Origin: Butyricicoccus_A sp963588905
Lineage (GTDB): Bacteria; Bacillota; Clostridia; Oscillospirales; Butyricicoccaceae
NCBI GenBank assembly: GCA_963588905.1
Contig: CAVAJF010000002.1
Span: 62,001 to 126,000, forward strand
Reading direction: 5' to 3'
Length of the DNA stretch: 64,000 nucleotides
This document shows, one piece after another, positions 35,012-42,673 of the stretch (position 1 is its first letter; every line of letters starts with the position of its first letter). The notes under the pieces are model-generated. The model did not search any database and was not told the DNA's origin. It was given only the letters and a program-made list of their open reading frames with translations. The position numbers were made by a program, and so were the translations under genes.

Positions 35012-35854
35012 ATGAAAATTGGTTTTATCGGCGCGGGAAACGTCGGTACATCGCTCGGTAAGCTGTTTACCCAGCGCGGTATCGCCGTCACAGGCTACTA
35101 TAGCAGAACCCGCAAGCACGCCGAGGAGGCAGCAGAGTTTACAAGGACGCATTGCTTTGATACATTGGAAGAGATCGTACAAGCGAGCGATACCCTGTTC
35201 GTGACCACATCGGATGGTGCGGTTGCACGCATGTGGAAGGACATGAAAACACTGCCGATCAAAAGTAAATGGATATGCCATTGCAGCGGCGCATTGCCCA
35301 GCTCGGTTTTCGAGGGAGCGGATGCGTGCGGCGCACAGACCTGTTCCGTGCACCCGATGATGGCAGTCAGTGACCGATTCTCCGCGTGGGAGAAGCTGTC
35401 CGGCGCGTTTTTTACGCTGGAAGGCAACGGCGCACCGCACATGCAGGCGGTTTTGGATGCCTGCGGCGTACAGTATGCGTCGATTGATGCGCAGGACAAG
35501 GCGCGCTATCATTTGGCAGCGTGCGTTGTGAGCAATCTGGTCGTTGGACTGGCAGACTGGGGCACACAGCTCCTGCAGCAGTGCGGCTTTACGCCGGAGC
35601 AGGCGCTGACCGCTCTGACCCCGCTGATGCAGGAAAATCTGCAGGCGGTTTGCGAGAAGGGGCCGGTCAACGGACTGAGCGGTCCGGCAGAGCGCGGCGA
35701 CATGGAAACGATCCAGTCGCACATGGCATGTTTGACGCGGGAGGAACAGGCATTATATGCCCGTTTGACACGCAGATTATGTGATATTGCACACAAAAAA
35801 CATCCAGACAGAGACGATACCGCCCTCATCAAGTATTTGGAGGGATTGTCATGA
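35012..35854 (+). CDS. Rossmann/DUF2520 oxidoreductase-like protein; candidate ketopantoate reductase
   Basis: 280 residues from ATG at 35012 behind GGAGGTGG. The N-terminal Rossmann fold (KIGFIGAGNVGTSLGKLF) binds NAD(P); the C-terminal helical region is of the DUF2520 type (SVHPMMAVSD, AACVVSNLVVGLADWG, LSGPAERGDMETIQSHM). The shape recalls ketopantoate or prephenate reductases. It leads an operon with panB (four-base overlap), panC and panD, and no classical panE is in the window. The inference that it supplies D-pantoate from ketopantoate is plausible but unproven. Confidence 0.85.
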   Translation: MKIGFIGAGNVGTSLGKLFTQRGIAVTGYYSRTRKHAEEAAEFTRTHCFDTLEEIVQASDTLFVTTSDGAVARMWKDMKTLPIKSKWICHCSGALPSSVFEGADACGAQTCSVHPMMAVSDRFSAWEKLSGAFFTLEGNGAPHMQAVLDACGVQYASIDAQDKARYHLAACVVSNLVVGLADWGTQLLQQCGFTPEQALTALTPLMQENLQAVCEKGPVNGLSGPAERGDMETIQSHMACLTREEQALYARLTRRLCDIAHKKHPDRDDTALIKYLEGLS

Positions 35855-36678
35855 AGAACACTGTATTAACATTCCAGCAGGCAAAAAAGGAAGGCACGCG
35901 TCTGTCGATGCTGACAGCGTATGATTACTCGACCGCAAAGCTCGTCGATGCAGCAGGTATCAACTCGATTCTGGTAGGAGATTCGCTGGGAAATACCATT
36001 CTCGGCTATGAGGACACATTGTCCGTTACAATGGAAGATATGATTCATCATACGGCAGCGGTTGCCCGCGGTGCAAAAAATGCACTGATTATCGGCGACA
36101 TGCCGTTTATGTCGTATCAGGCATCTGTTTATGACGCTGTTGTCAATGCAGGCAGATTGATGAAGGAAGGCCGCGCACAGGCAGTCAAGCTGGAGGGCGG
36201 CGCTTCGGTATGCGAGCAGATCAAGGCGATTGTCGGCGCATCCATTCCGGTTTGCGCCCATCTCGGTCTGACCCCGCAGTCCATCAATGCATTCGGCGGC
36301 TTTAAGGTACAGGGCAAGGGCGAAAAGGAAGCACAGCAGATTCTGGATGATGCCCGCCGCGTACAGGAAGCAGGTGCCTTTGCTGTTGTTCTGGAAGGCA
36401 TTCCGGCTCTGCTGGCACAGAAGATTACCGACAGCCTGGATATTCCGACCATCGGCATCGGCGCCGGTGCTGGCTGCGACGGTCAGGTTTTGGTTTATCA
36501 GGATATGCTCGGCATGTTCACCGATTTCAAGCCGAAGTTCGTCAAGCACTTTGCCAACGTCGGCGAGGTTATGACGGAAGCCTTCAAGGCCTTCGATCAG
36601 GAAGTCAAGGAAGGCGTGTTCCCGGCACAGGAGCATACCTATAAGATTGATGAGGACATCATCGGCAGATTGTATTAA
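35851..36678 (+). CDS. panB: 3-methyl-2-oxobutanoate hydroxymethyltransferase
   Basis: 275 residues, usual length. It transfers a hydroxymethyl group from methylenetetrahydrofolate to ketoisovalerate, giving ketopantoate. Family blocks are MLTAYDYSTAKLVDAAG, ILVGDSLGNTILGYEDT (metal-binding Asp), MPFMSYQ, VKLEGG, HLGLTPQSINAFGGFKVQGK and IGIGAGAGCDGQVLVYQDMLG. It overlaps the preceding gene by four bases and has GGAGGGATTGTC as ribosome site. First committed step of the pantothenate operon. Confidence 0.97.
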   Translation: MKNTVLTFQQAKKEGTRLSMLTAYDYSTAKLVDAAGINSILVGDSLGNTILGYEDTLSVTMEDMIHHTAAVARGAKNALIIGDMPFMSYQASVYDAVVNAGRLMKEGRAQAVKLEGGASVCEQIKAIVGASIPVCAHLGLTPQSINAFGGFKVQGKGEKEAQQILDDARRVQEAGAFAVVLEGIPALLAQKITDSLDIPTIGIGAGAGCDGQVLVYQDMLGMFTDFKPKFVKHFANVGEVMTEAFKAFDQEVKEGVFPAQEHTYKIDEDIIGRLY

Positions 36679-36721
36679 GAGAACGCATCGCAAACATGCA
36701 GGCATATAAAAGGAGTTTCAC

Positions 36722-37570
36722 ATGATTACCATCGTTAAGACAATAGAAGAAGTTCGCGCACAGGTAAAGGCATGGCGCGCTGAGGGACTGACCGTCGGTC
36801 TGGTTCCGACCATGGGTTATTTGCATGAAGGCCATCAGAGCCTGATTGCGCGCTCGGTTGCAGAGAACGACCGCACGGTTGTTTCCGATTTTGTCAACCC
36901 GATTCAGTTTGGACCGACAGAGGATCTGGCAACCTATCCGCGCGATTTGGAGCGCGACGCTGCTCTGTGCGAATCTACCGGCGCAAACCTGATTTTCAAT
37001 CCGGAGCCGGAGGAAATGTACGCACCGGACTTCTGCACCTATGTGGATATGGATCACCTGACCAAGGGCTTGTGCGGCAAGACGCGCCCGATTCATTTCC
37101 GCGGCGTGTGCACGGTTGTCAGCAAGCTGTTTCACATCGTGCAGCCGGATCGCGCGTACTTCGGTCAGAAGGACGCACAGCAGCTCGCTGTTATCCGCCG
37201 CATGGTGCGCGACCTGAATATGCCGCTGACCATCGTTGGCTGCCCGATTATCCGTGAAGAGGACGGTCTGGCAAAGTCTTCCCGCAACACCTATCTGAGC
37301 GCAGAGGAGCGCAAGGCAGCTCTGTGCCTGTCCCGCGGTCTGAACAAGGGCAAGGCTGCTGTAGAAGCTGGCGAGACCGATGCAGAAAAGGTCAAGGCAA
37401 TCATTGCCGCTGAGATCGAGGCAGAGCCGCTCAGCCGCATTGACTATGTAGAAATTGTAGATTGGAACAATCTGGAGCCGGTCAGCAGCACCGAAGGCTC
37501 GATCCTCGCCGCTGTTGCCGTATATATCGGCAAGACCCGCCTGATTGATAACTTTATCATTGAACGCTAA
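36722..37570 (+). CDS. panC: Pantothenate synthetase
   Basis: 282 residues. It condenses pantoate with beta-alanine using ATP. The nucleotidyltransferase motifs are VPTMGYLHEGHQSLI (HxGH), FVNPIQFGPTEDLATYPRD, YFGQKDAQQLAVIRRM and the KSSRNTYLS (KMSKS-like) loop. The ATG follows AAAGGAGTTTCAC, 43 bases after panB. It uses the product of PanD, encoded next, and of the presumed ketopantoate reductase two genes upstream. Confidence 0.97.
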   Translation: MITIVKTIEEVRAQVKAWRAEGLTVGLVPTMGYLHEGHQSLIARSVAENDRTVVSDFVNPIQFGPTEDLATYPRDLERDAALCESTGANLIFNPEPEEMYAPDFCTYVDMDHLTKGLCGKTRPIHFRGVCTVVSKLFHIVQPDRAYFGQKDAQQLAVIRRMVRDLNMPLTIVGCPIIREEDGLAKSSRNTYLSAEERKAALCLSRGLNKGKAAVEAGETDAEKVKAIIAAEIEAEPLSRIDYVEIVDWNNLEPVSSTEGSILAAVAVYIGKTRLIDNFIIER

Positions 37571-37593
37571 ATAAAACGGAGGACGAAATTTAC

Positions 37594-37992
37594 ATGACAA
37601 TCCAGATGCTGAAAGGCAAAATTCACCGCGCCGTTGTAACACAGGCTGAGCTGAACTACGTGGGTTCGATTACCATCGACAGCGAGCTTTTGAATACAGC
37701 TGGTATTTATGAGTATGAAAAAGTACAGATTGTAGACGTGAACAACGGCAATCGCTTTGAAACGTACACCATTGCAGGTGAGCCGGGCAGCGGCGTGATC
37801 TGTCTGAACGGCGCGGCAGCACGCTGCGCATCTGAGGGCGACCATGTGATTATTATGGCATATGCGGATGTGACACCGGAAGAGGCACAGACTCATAAGC
37901 CGAAGGTCGTTTTCGTTGACGATGACAACCACATCGCGCGCGTCACGCACTACGAGAAGGCGGGCGCACTGTACGACGACGAACGACTGTAA
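37594..37992 (+). CDS. panD: Aspartate 1-decarboxylase proenzyme
   Basis: 132 residues. Pyruvoyl enzyme that makes beta-alanine from aspartate. The self-cleavage site Gly24-Ser25 lies in NYVGSITID, after the KIHRAVVTQAEL start; further blocks are GIYEYEKVQIVDVNNGNRFETY and LNGAAARCASEGDHVIIMAYA. The ATG follows GGAGGACGAAATTTAC, 23 bases after panC. Last gene of the pan operon, closed by the hairpin at 38011. PanD also needs a maturation factor in some bacteria, but none is seen here. Confidence 0.97.
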   Translation: MTIQMLKGKIHRAVVTQAELNYVGSITIDSELLNTAGIYEYEKVQIVDVNNGNRFETYTIAGEPGSGVICLNGAAARCASEGDHVIIMAYADVTPEEAQTHKPKVVFVDDDNHIARVTHYEKAGALYDDERL

Positions 37993-38010
37993 GACAAACT
38001 GATAGAAAAG

Positions 38011-38036
38011 CCGACTGCATACGCAGTCGGTTTTTT
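38011..38036 (+). terminator. Terminator of the pantothenate operon
   Basis: Eight-base stem CCGACTGC / GCAGTCGG, ATAC loop, six T. Confidence 0.93.
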
Positions 38037-38098
38037 CTTTTCCTCGTGCAGCAATTTGTCTTGCTGTGGGGTGTATAGAACGAAGGGAGGAAAGCACA

Positions 38099-38614
38099 GT
38101 GAGACAAAACGAAAATACCGATCAGCTCATCCGAAAATATGCCGACATGGTGTATCGCTTGGCGTTTGCGCGGATGGGAACGAAATATGACGCCGATGAG
38201 ATCTTTCAGGAAGTCTTTTTGCGATACTTGAAAAAATGTCCGGCATTTCACGACGAAGAGCACGAAAAAGCATGGTTTTTGCGCGTGACGGTCAATTGCT
38301 GTAATAAAATGCACATGTCTGCATGGCGCAGACATACCGTAGAGCTGGAAGAAAATCTTTCCTGGGAAACACCGGAGGATTCCGGCTTGTATGATGCGCT
38401 TCGGCAGCTGCCGCCCAAATATCGGGAAGTCATTCATCTGTTTTATTATGAGGATATGACGACTGAACAAATCGCGCAGGCACTGCACCGCCGCAGCGGC
38501 ACAGTTCGTTCCCAACTGACCCGGGCGCGAGAGATGCTGCGAGAGCTTTTGAGAGAGGAGAATGACGATGAAACGCAACTATCAGCATATGATGCAGCAA
38601 GTGAAACCCGATGA
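38099..38614 (+). CDS. ECF-type RNA polymerase sigma factor
   Basis: 171 residues from GTG at 38099, seven bases after GGGAGG; an in-frame GTG at 38066 is less likely. Region 2 (DQLIRKYADMVYRLAFARMG, ADEIFQEVFLRYLKKC) and region 4 (LRQLPPKYREVIHLFYYEDM, TTEQIAQALHRRSGTVRSQL) are clear; region 3 is missing, as in ECF sigma factors. It directs RNA polymerase to an unknown regulon. It overlaps the DUF4179-type gene by about 47 bases, the common sigma/anti-sigma arrangement, so activity is probably held by that partner. Confidence 0.92.
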   Translation: MRQNENTDQLIRKYADMVYRLAFARMGTKYDADEIFQEVFLRYLKKCPAFHDEEHEKAWFLRVTVNCCNKMHMSAWRRHTVELEENLSWETPEDSGLYDALRQLPPKYREVIHLFYYEDMTTEQIAQALHRRSGTVRSQLTRAREMLRELLREENDDETQLSAYDAASETR

Positions 38615-39611
38615 ACAGCTGGTACAGGAGGTTATGACACAGGCACACAAGCGTCCTGTACGGCAGATGTCCCGCACGCGCCGCGTCCTGCGTCCAATCG
38701 CTGCCGTGGTCGCCGTGTGTGTCTGCCTGAATTTCACGCTGTCCGCGCTGGCGGCCAACAGTGACACAGCGTATGCCGTGATGTATGCGGTATCCCCGGC
38801 ACTTGCCCAGCATTTTGTGCCGGTCAATCAGACATGCGATGACAACGGCATCCGCATGGAGGTAGAATCGGCGTCTATTTCCGGCAATACGGCACAGGCC
38901 TATGTCACGCTACGTGATATGGACAAAAAGGGACGCATTGATGAGACAACCGACCTGATGGACAGCTATAGTATTCTGACGGCGCAGGACACGGCAAGCG
39001 GCTGCTCTTTTGTTGGCTATGACAAAGAGACACAGACCGCACGGTTTTATATTACAATCCAGTCCATGAACGGAAAAGATCTGACCAAGGACAAAGTGAC
39101 GTTTACGCTTGAAAAGTTTTTGAGCGGAAAACAGGAACAGGACAATTATGTTATCCCGCACGCGCTGGATGCCGCTTTAAAGACACCGCAGACGACAAAG
39201 AAGGAGATCAACGGCGGTGGCGGCGGCTCGGATGACGATGCCGATCTGTTTGAGGGAGAACACACCGTGCTCAAGCCGGATGAGAACAATTCGATATTAC
39301 AGCAGATACCGGGCATTGATTTCACCGGCGTGGGATATATTGACGGAAAACTGCACGTACAGATGGCCATGCGCGATTTTATCGAGACGGACAATCATGC
39401 AGATGTTTGGCTGACCGATGTGAACGGCACGAAAATTGAGACAGATTACAGCGTATGCTTTGTATCCGATGATGACAAAGACAACTATTATGAATTTGTC
39501 TTTGACGTACCGCGGCAGAAGCTTGCGCAGTATCAGCTGTGCGGCGATTTCTGGACTGCCAATCAGGGCGCGACACAGGGAAACTGGCGCGTGACATTCC
39601 CGATTGCATAA
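38568..39611 (+). CDS. Membrane DUF4179-type protein, probable anti-sigma factor
   Basis: 347 residues from ATG at 38568; an ATG two codons upstream lies too near the GAGAGGAG site. A cytoplasmic N-terminus of about 45 residues would bind the sigma factor, one membrane segment follows (PIAAVVAVCVCLNFTLSALA), then a large extracytoplasmic region resembling DUF4179 (HFVPVNQTCDDNGIRMEVES, GNTAQAYVTLRD). A Gly-rich and Asp-rich break (GGGGGSDDDAD) splits the outside part in two. The signal sensed is unknown. It overlaps the sigma gene, which supports the pairing. Confidence 0.82.
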   Translation: MKRNYQHMMQQVKPDEQLVQEVMTQAHKRPVRQMSRTRRVLRPIAAVVAVCVCLNFTLSALAANSDTAYAVMYAVSPALAQHFVPVNQTCDDNGIRMEVESASISGNTAQAYVTLRDMDKKGRIDETTDLMDSYSILTAQDTASGCSFVGYDKETQTARFYITIQSMNGKDLTKDKVTFTLEKFLSGKQEQDNYVIPHALDAALKTPQTTKKEINGGGGGSDDDADLFEGEHTVLKPDENNSILQQIPGIDFTGVGYIDGKLHVQMAMRDFIETDNHADVWLTDVNGTKIETDYSVCFVSDDDKDNYYEFVFDVPRQKLAQYQLCGDFWTANQGATQGNWRVTFPIA

Positions 39612-39619
39612 AAAAGACA

Positions 39620-39648
39620 TTGTACTGGAAGCGATATGGCAGTATAAT
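39620..39648 (+). promoter_or_regulatory. Promoter of galE
   Basis: TTGTAC (39620-39625), 17-base spacer, TATAAT (39643-39648), 32 bases before the start codon. Confidence 0.8.
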
Positions 39649-39680
39649 AAAACAAAGAGCTTCAAAAAGGAGAACGTACA

Positions 39681-40697
39681 ATGCAAATTTTGATTACCGG
39701 CGGTGCCGGATATATTGGCAGTCATACCGTCATTGAACTGCAGCAGGCGGGTCATGATGTCGTCGTTGTGGACAATCTGAGCAATTCTTCAGAGAAATCC
39801 TTGCAGCGCGTGAGTGAAATTACCGGCAAACCGGTTCCGTTTTATCAGGTGGACATTCGTGACCGCGAGGGTTTGACCAAGGTGATGGAACAGTATGCCT
39901 TTGATTGCTGTATTCATTTTGCGGGACTCAAGGCGGTTGGTGAATCGGTAGAGAAGCCGCTGGAGTATTATGAAAACAATATTTCCGGTACGCTTGTCCT
40001 GCTCGACGTGATGCGCAAGCATGGCTGCAAGAACATCATTTTCTCGTCCTCTGCGACGGTTTACGGCAATCCGGCAGTGATTCCGATCACAGAGGAATGC
40101 CCGAAGGGTCAGTGCACCAACCCGTATGGCCAGACCAAGAGCATGATTGAACAGATTATGATGGATATGCAGAAGGCAGATCCGGAATGGAATGTTGTTC
40201 TGCTGCGCTACTTCAATCCGATTGGCGCGCATCCGTCCGGCAAGATTGGTGAGGACCCGAATGGCATTCCGAACAATCTGATGCCGTATATCACACAGGT
40301 TGCTGTGGGCAAGCGTCCGGAGCTGGGTGTCTTTGGCAACGATTATGATACCCCGGATGGCACCGGCGTGCGTGATTACATTCACGTTGTCGATTTGGCA
40401 GATGGCCATGTCAAGGCGCTGGCTGCCATCGAGAAACACTGCGGCATGGCGATTTATAATCTGGGCACCGGTCAGGGCTATTCGGTTCTGGATGTCGTAC
40501 ATGCTTTTGAGCAGGCAAATAACCTGAAAATCCCGTATTCGATCAAGCCGCGCCGCGCAGGTGATATTGCTACCTGTTATTCTGATCCGGCAAAGGCAGA
40601 GAAAGAACTGGGCTGGAAGGCAAAGAACGGAATTTTGGAGATGTGCCGCGATTCTTGGAATTGGCAGAAGAACAATCCGAACGGATACCGCGATTAA
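39681..40697 (+). CDS. galE: UDP-glucose 4-epimerase
   Basis: 338 residues. It interconverts UDP-glucose and UDP-galactose with tightly bound NAD. The Rossmann motif is TGGAGYIGSH near residue 7; the catalytic Ser and Tyr-x-x-x-Lys are in IIFSSSATVYG and NPYGQTKSMIEQ. Later blocks LRYFNPIGAHPSGKIGEDP and GDIATCYSDPAKAEKELGW are typical. The ATG follows AAAGGAGAACGTACA. It is monocistronic with its own promoter and terminator, serving galactose metabolism or cell-surface sugar supply. Confidence 0.96.
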   Translation: MQILITGGAGYIGSHTVIELQQAGHDVVVVDNLSNSSEKSLQRVSEITGKPVPFYQVDIRDREGLTKVMEQYAFDCCIHFAGLKAVGESVEKPLEYYENNISGTLVLLDVMRKHGCKNIIFSSSATVYGNPAVIPITEECPKGQCTNPYGQTKSMIEQIMMDMQKADPEWNVVLLRYFNPIGAHPSGKIGEDPNGIPNNLMPYITQVAVGKRPELGVFGNDYDTPDGTGVRDYIHVVDLADGHVKALAAIEKHCGMAIYNLGTGQGYSVLDVVHAFEQANNLKIPYSIKPRRAGDIATCYSDPAKAEKELGWKAKNGILEMCRDSWNWQKNNPNGYRD

Positions 40698-40718
40698 ACG
40701 AAACATAACGGGAAATTT

Positions 40719-40749
40719 GGCAGATGTGCATGTTGTACATCTGCCTTTT
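40719..40749 (+). terminator. Terminator of galE
   Basis: Stem GGCAGATGT / ACATCTGCC, nine-base loop, TTTTCT tail. Confidence 0.85.
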
Positions 40750-40954
40750 CTATATATCCGTCGGTTCTTGTATAAAAAGATGCAACAGAAGAGAAAACAC
40801 CTGAGATACGGCAAAACATTTCAGAAAAACGGCAAAAAATACAGAAAACCTCTGCGCAGCCTGCATAATCTGGCACAGTTGCTTTTGTGCGTCCTGCCAC
40901 GAATGTGTACAAGAATTGGATGAAAAAATCATGCAAAGTTATATAAAATGGAAG

Positions 40955-40984
40955 TAGACAAAACCCGGCCTTTTGCAGTATGAT
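40955..40984 (+). promoter_or_regulatory. Promoter of the micropeptide pair
   Basis: TAGACA (40955-40960), 18-base spacer, TATGAT (40979-40984), 26 bases before the first start codon. Confidence 0.55.
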
Positions 40985-41009
40985 AGTCGCAGAAAGAGGG
41001 GAATGCAAA

Positions 41010-41174
41010 ATGACAAAGCAAATGAACGCCGGCAGCATTCCGGTAATGAGAAAAGAAAAAAAGCAGCTGAACTTCTTCCAGAAGCTGGCTCGTTCTTATG
41101 TAAGAGGTGTAACCCATGCGCAGTATGCAGCATCCGTTACGCAGACCTTTGGTCATTACATGGATAACAAGTAA
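41010..41174 (+). CDS. Micropeptide A (54 residues), NFFQK family
   Basis: ATG at 41010 after AGAGGGG. The 54-residue product has a polar N-terminal 27 residues with MRKEKKQL, then a segment NFFQKLARSYVRGVTHAQY that is repeated almost exactly in the next tiny gene. Across 29 aligned positions 21 are identical, and the substitutions are conservative (L/I, R/K). That conservation between neighbouring genes is the best evidence that both are translated. It is basic, with no clear membrane span; an amphipathic helix is possible. I do not recognise the family. Confidence 0.75.
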   Translation: MTKQMNAGSIPVMRKEKKQLNFFQKLARSYVRGVTHAQYAASVTQTFGHYMDNK

Positions 41175-41211
41175 AATAAATTTATTTATCATAGAAAAAG
41201 AGGTAACAAGT

Positions 41212-41307
41212 ATGAATTTCTTCCAGAAAATCGCACGTTCCTATGTGAAGGGCGTAACGCATACACAGTATGCAATGTCTGTTCGTGATGCATTTGATCA
41301 CAAGTAA
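41212..41307 (+). CDS. Micropeptide B (31 residues), NFFQK family
   Basis: ATG at 41212 after AAAGAGGT. The 31-residue product begins MNFFQKIARSYVKGVTHTQY and ends in SVRDAFDHK; it corresponds to the C-terminal half of micropeptide A. It starts 37 bases after that gene and is followed by a strong terminator, so both peptides come from one short transcript. Function is unknown. The net-basic front half and the acidic/His end might allow membrane-surface or protein binding. It is too short for routine gene finders. Confidence 0.75.
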   Translation: MNFFQKIARSYVKGVTHTQYAMSVRDAFDHK

Positions 41308-41331
41308 TTGTTTAGAAACGAATCAACGGAA

Positions 41332-41365
41332 ACGAGCTGTCTCATATTGAGACAGCTCGTTTTTT
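41332..41365 (+). terminator. Terminator of the micropeptide transcript
   Basis: Thirteen-base perfect stem ACGAGCTGTCTCA / TGAGACAGCTCGT, TAT loop, six T. It lies just before the convergent cotJC stop. Confidence 0.93.
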
Positions 41366-41371
41366 GTGCCC

Positions 41372-41995
41372 TCAGTTGTTTTTTGACCGTTTGGCACAGC
41401 CGGTGTCAAACGAAGGATTGTAGGCATAGTAGTTTTTTGCATCGAGATTTTCCTGTACATCACGCAGCGCTTCGCCAAAGCGCTGGAAATGCACGATTTC
41501 TCGTTCGCGCAAAAACTTAATCGGATCGCGCACGTCGGGATCATCAATCAGACGCAAGAGATTATCATAGGTCAGGCGCGCCTTTTGTTCGGCCGCCATG
41601 TCCTCAAACAAATCGGCAATTGCATCGCCGGTGGATTGCAGCGTTGCCGCAGAAAATGGCGTTCCGCTGGCGGCCTGCGGATAAATGCCGTTGGTGTGAT
41701 CGACAAAGTACGCGTCAAAGCCGCTCTGCTTGATTTGCTCCGGCGTCAGACAGCGCGTCAACTGATAGACAATGGCACCGATCATTTCGCAGTGTGCCAA
41801 TTCCTCTGTGCCGATGTCTGTCAAAACCGCTTTGCCCTGCGCATAGGGCTGGGCAAAGCGCTGGGTCAAATATCGCATGGCGGCGCCTAACTCTCCGTCT
41901 GGGCCGCCGAGCTGGGTAATAATGAGCTTTGCCATCGCCGGATCGGGATTGGCAATGCGCACCGGATACATGAGATTTTTTTCATACTCCCACAT
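41372..41995 (-). CDS. cotJC: Spore coat protein CotJC (manganese catalase family)
   Basis: 207 residues of the manganese-catalase ferritin-like fold. Metal-ligand Glu/His residues are visible in TDIGTEELAHCEMIGA and FLREREIVHFQRFGEAL. It is a coat component made in the mother cell, with possible peroxide-removing activity. It begins with the WEYEKNLMYPVRIANPDP N-terminus common to CotJC. The start follows GGGAGGTGTGAAGT, three bases after the cotJB stop. Its presence indicates that the organism can sporulate. Confidence 0.95.
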   Translation of the reverse strand: MWEYEKNLMYPVRIANPDPAMAKLIITQLGGPDGELGAAMRYLTQRFAQPYAQGKAVLTDIGTEELAHCEMIGAIVYQLTRCLTPEQIKQSGFDAYFVDHTNGIYPQAASGTPFSAATLQSTGDAIADLFEDMAAEQKARLTYDNLLRLIDDPDVRDPIKFLREREIVHFQRFGEALRDVQENLDAKNYYAYNPSFDTGCAKRSKNN

Positions 41996-41998
41996 ACT

Positions 41999-42244
41999 TC
42001 ACACCTCCCATGGCCATGGGTCGTCGACCCAATTCCAACGACCCTCTGCACCGGCATTTTGCCGTGTCAACGGCCCGAAATGCTTTTGATAGATGTCTTG
42101 CGCCTGTTGGTGCTTTTTGCAGACGGTGCGGAAATACTGTACTGCCGCTTCGTCGTCCGGATGGCTGTCTAAATACAGAGAGGCATCAAAGGCGGCAAAG
42201 CCGCGCTCTTGGACATCGCGCATCGCTTTTTGCTTTTCAGTCAC
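41999..42244 (-). CDS. cotJB: Spore coat protein CotJB
   Basis: 81 residues from GTG at 42244, nine bases after GGAGG. Longer readings of the frame enter cotJA sequence in another frame and lack CotJB similarity. The helical protein has the marks ERGFAAFDASLYLDSHPDD and the aromatic end GRWNWVDDPWPWE. It is the middle gene of cotJABC, overlapping cotJA by eight bases. CotJB is needed with CotJA for coat assembly of CotJC in Bacillus; the same role is inferred. Confidence 0.92.
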   Translation of the reverse strand: MTEKQKAMRDVQERGFAAFDASLYLDSHPDDEAAVQYFRTVCKKHQQAQDIYQKHFGPLTRQNAGAEGRWNWVDDPWPWEV

Positions 42245-42461
42245 GGGAAACAGCCTCCTCTCCGATAAACGGCTTGTCGAGATCGGCAAAGATGGTTCCG
42301 CGTGCCAGCGCGACATCGTCCTGATAAATGTTTTGCCAGACCTGATCGGGGACAAAACCCATCGCCAGCGCCAACAGATTATAATTCAACACATAGCCGG
42401 GACCCGACTGGGCGGCCTGTGGTGTGATAGCCGGACGCGCACCGTTTGGCTTGTTCTCCAT
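42237..42461 (-). CDS. cotJA: Spore coat-associated protein CotJA
   Basis: 74 residues. After a Pro/Ala-rich start, the core NLLALAMGFVPDQVWQNIYQ and the end LARGTIFADLDKPFIGE are typical of CotJA. The ATG follows AAAGGATGAATCGCA. First gene of the cotJABC operon. A mother-cell sigma-E promoter is expected in the 210-base divergent spacer, but no sequence there fits its consensus well enough to call. Confidence 0.92.
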   Translation of the reverse strand: MENKPNGARPAITPQAAQSGPGYVLNYNLLALAMGFVPDQVWQNIYQDDVALARGTIFADLDKPFIGEEAVSRD

Positions 42462-42601
42462 TGCGATTCATCCTTTCTGTGTAGAGATGCTCCATCTTAT
42501 GCAAAGGTGGTCTGACCGGTGCATGATGAAAAAGTTCATACACCCTAACAATTAAAACATAAAATTCGTAAAAATATCTGATAAAAACGGGATAAATCCT
42601 A

Positions 42602-42630
42602 TTGACAGAGAAAATATCAGATAGTATACT
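42602..42630 (+). promoter_or_regulatory. Strong promoter of the FMN/SLH surface protein gene
   Basis: TTGACA (42602-42607), 17-base spacer, TATACT (42625-42630): near-consensus sigma-A promoter. Confidence 0.9.
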
Positions 42631-42640
42631 ACTGTACACA

Positions 42641-42658
42641 AATTAGTTTACACTAATT
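42641..42658 (+). promoter_or_regulatory. Candidate operator palindrome
   Basis: AATTAGT-TTAC-ACTAATT, a perfect 7-4-7 inverted repeat starting 11 bases after the -10 box, hence over the first transcribed bases. Its position suggests a repressor site; the regulator is unknown. Confidence 0.5.
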
Positions 42659-42673
42659 AAAGGAGGAGTATAC

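Larger units (their letters stand above)
40698..41009. other. 312-base spacer between galE and the micropeptide pair
   Basis: Holds the galE terminator and the micropeptide promoter (40955-40984). The 200 bases between are A-rich with no gene that I can support. Confidence 0.65.

Noticed and set aside
42462..42601. Sigma-E or sigma-K promoter of cotJABC
   Set aside because: Expected biologically, but no pair of hexamers in the spacer fits the consensus well enough to report.
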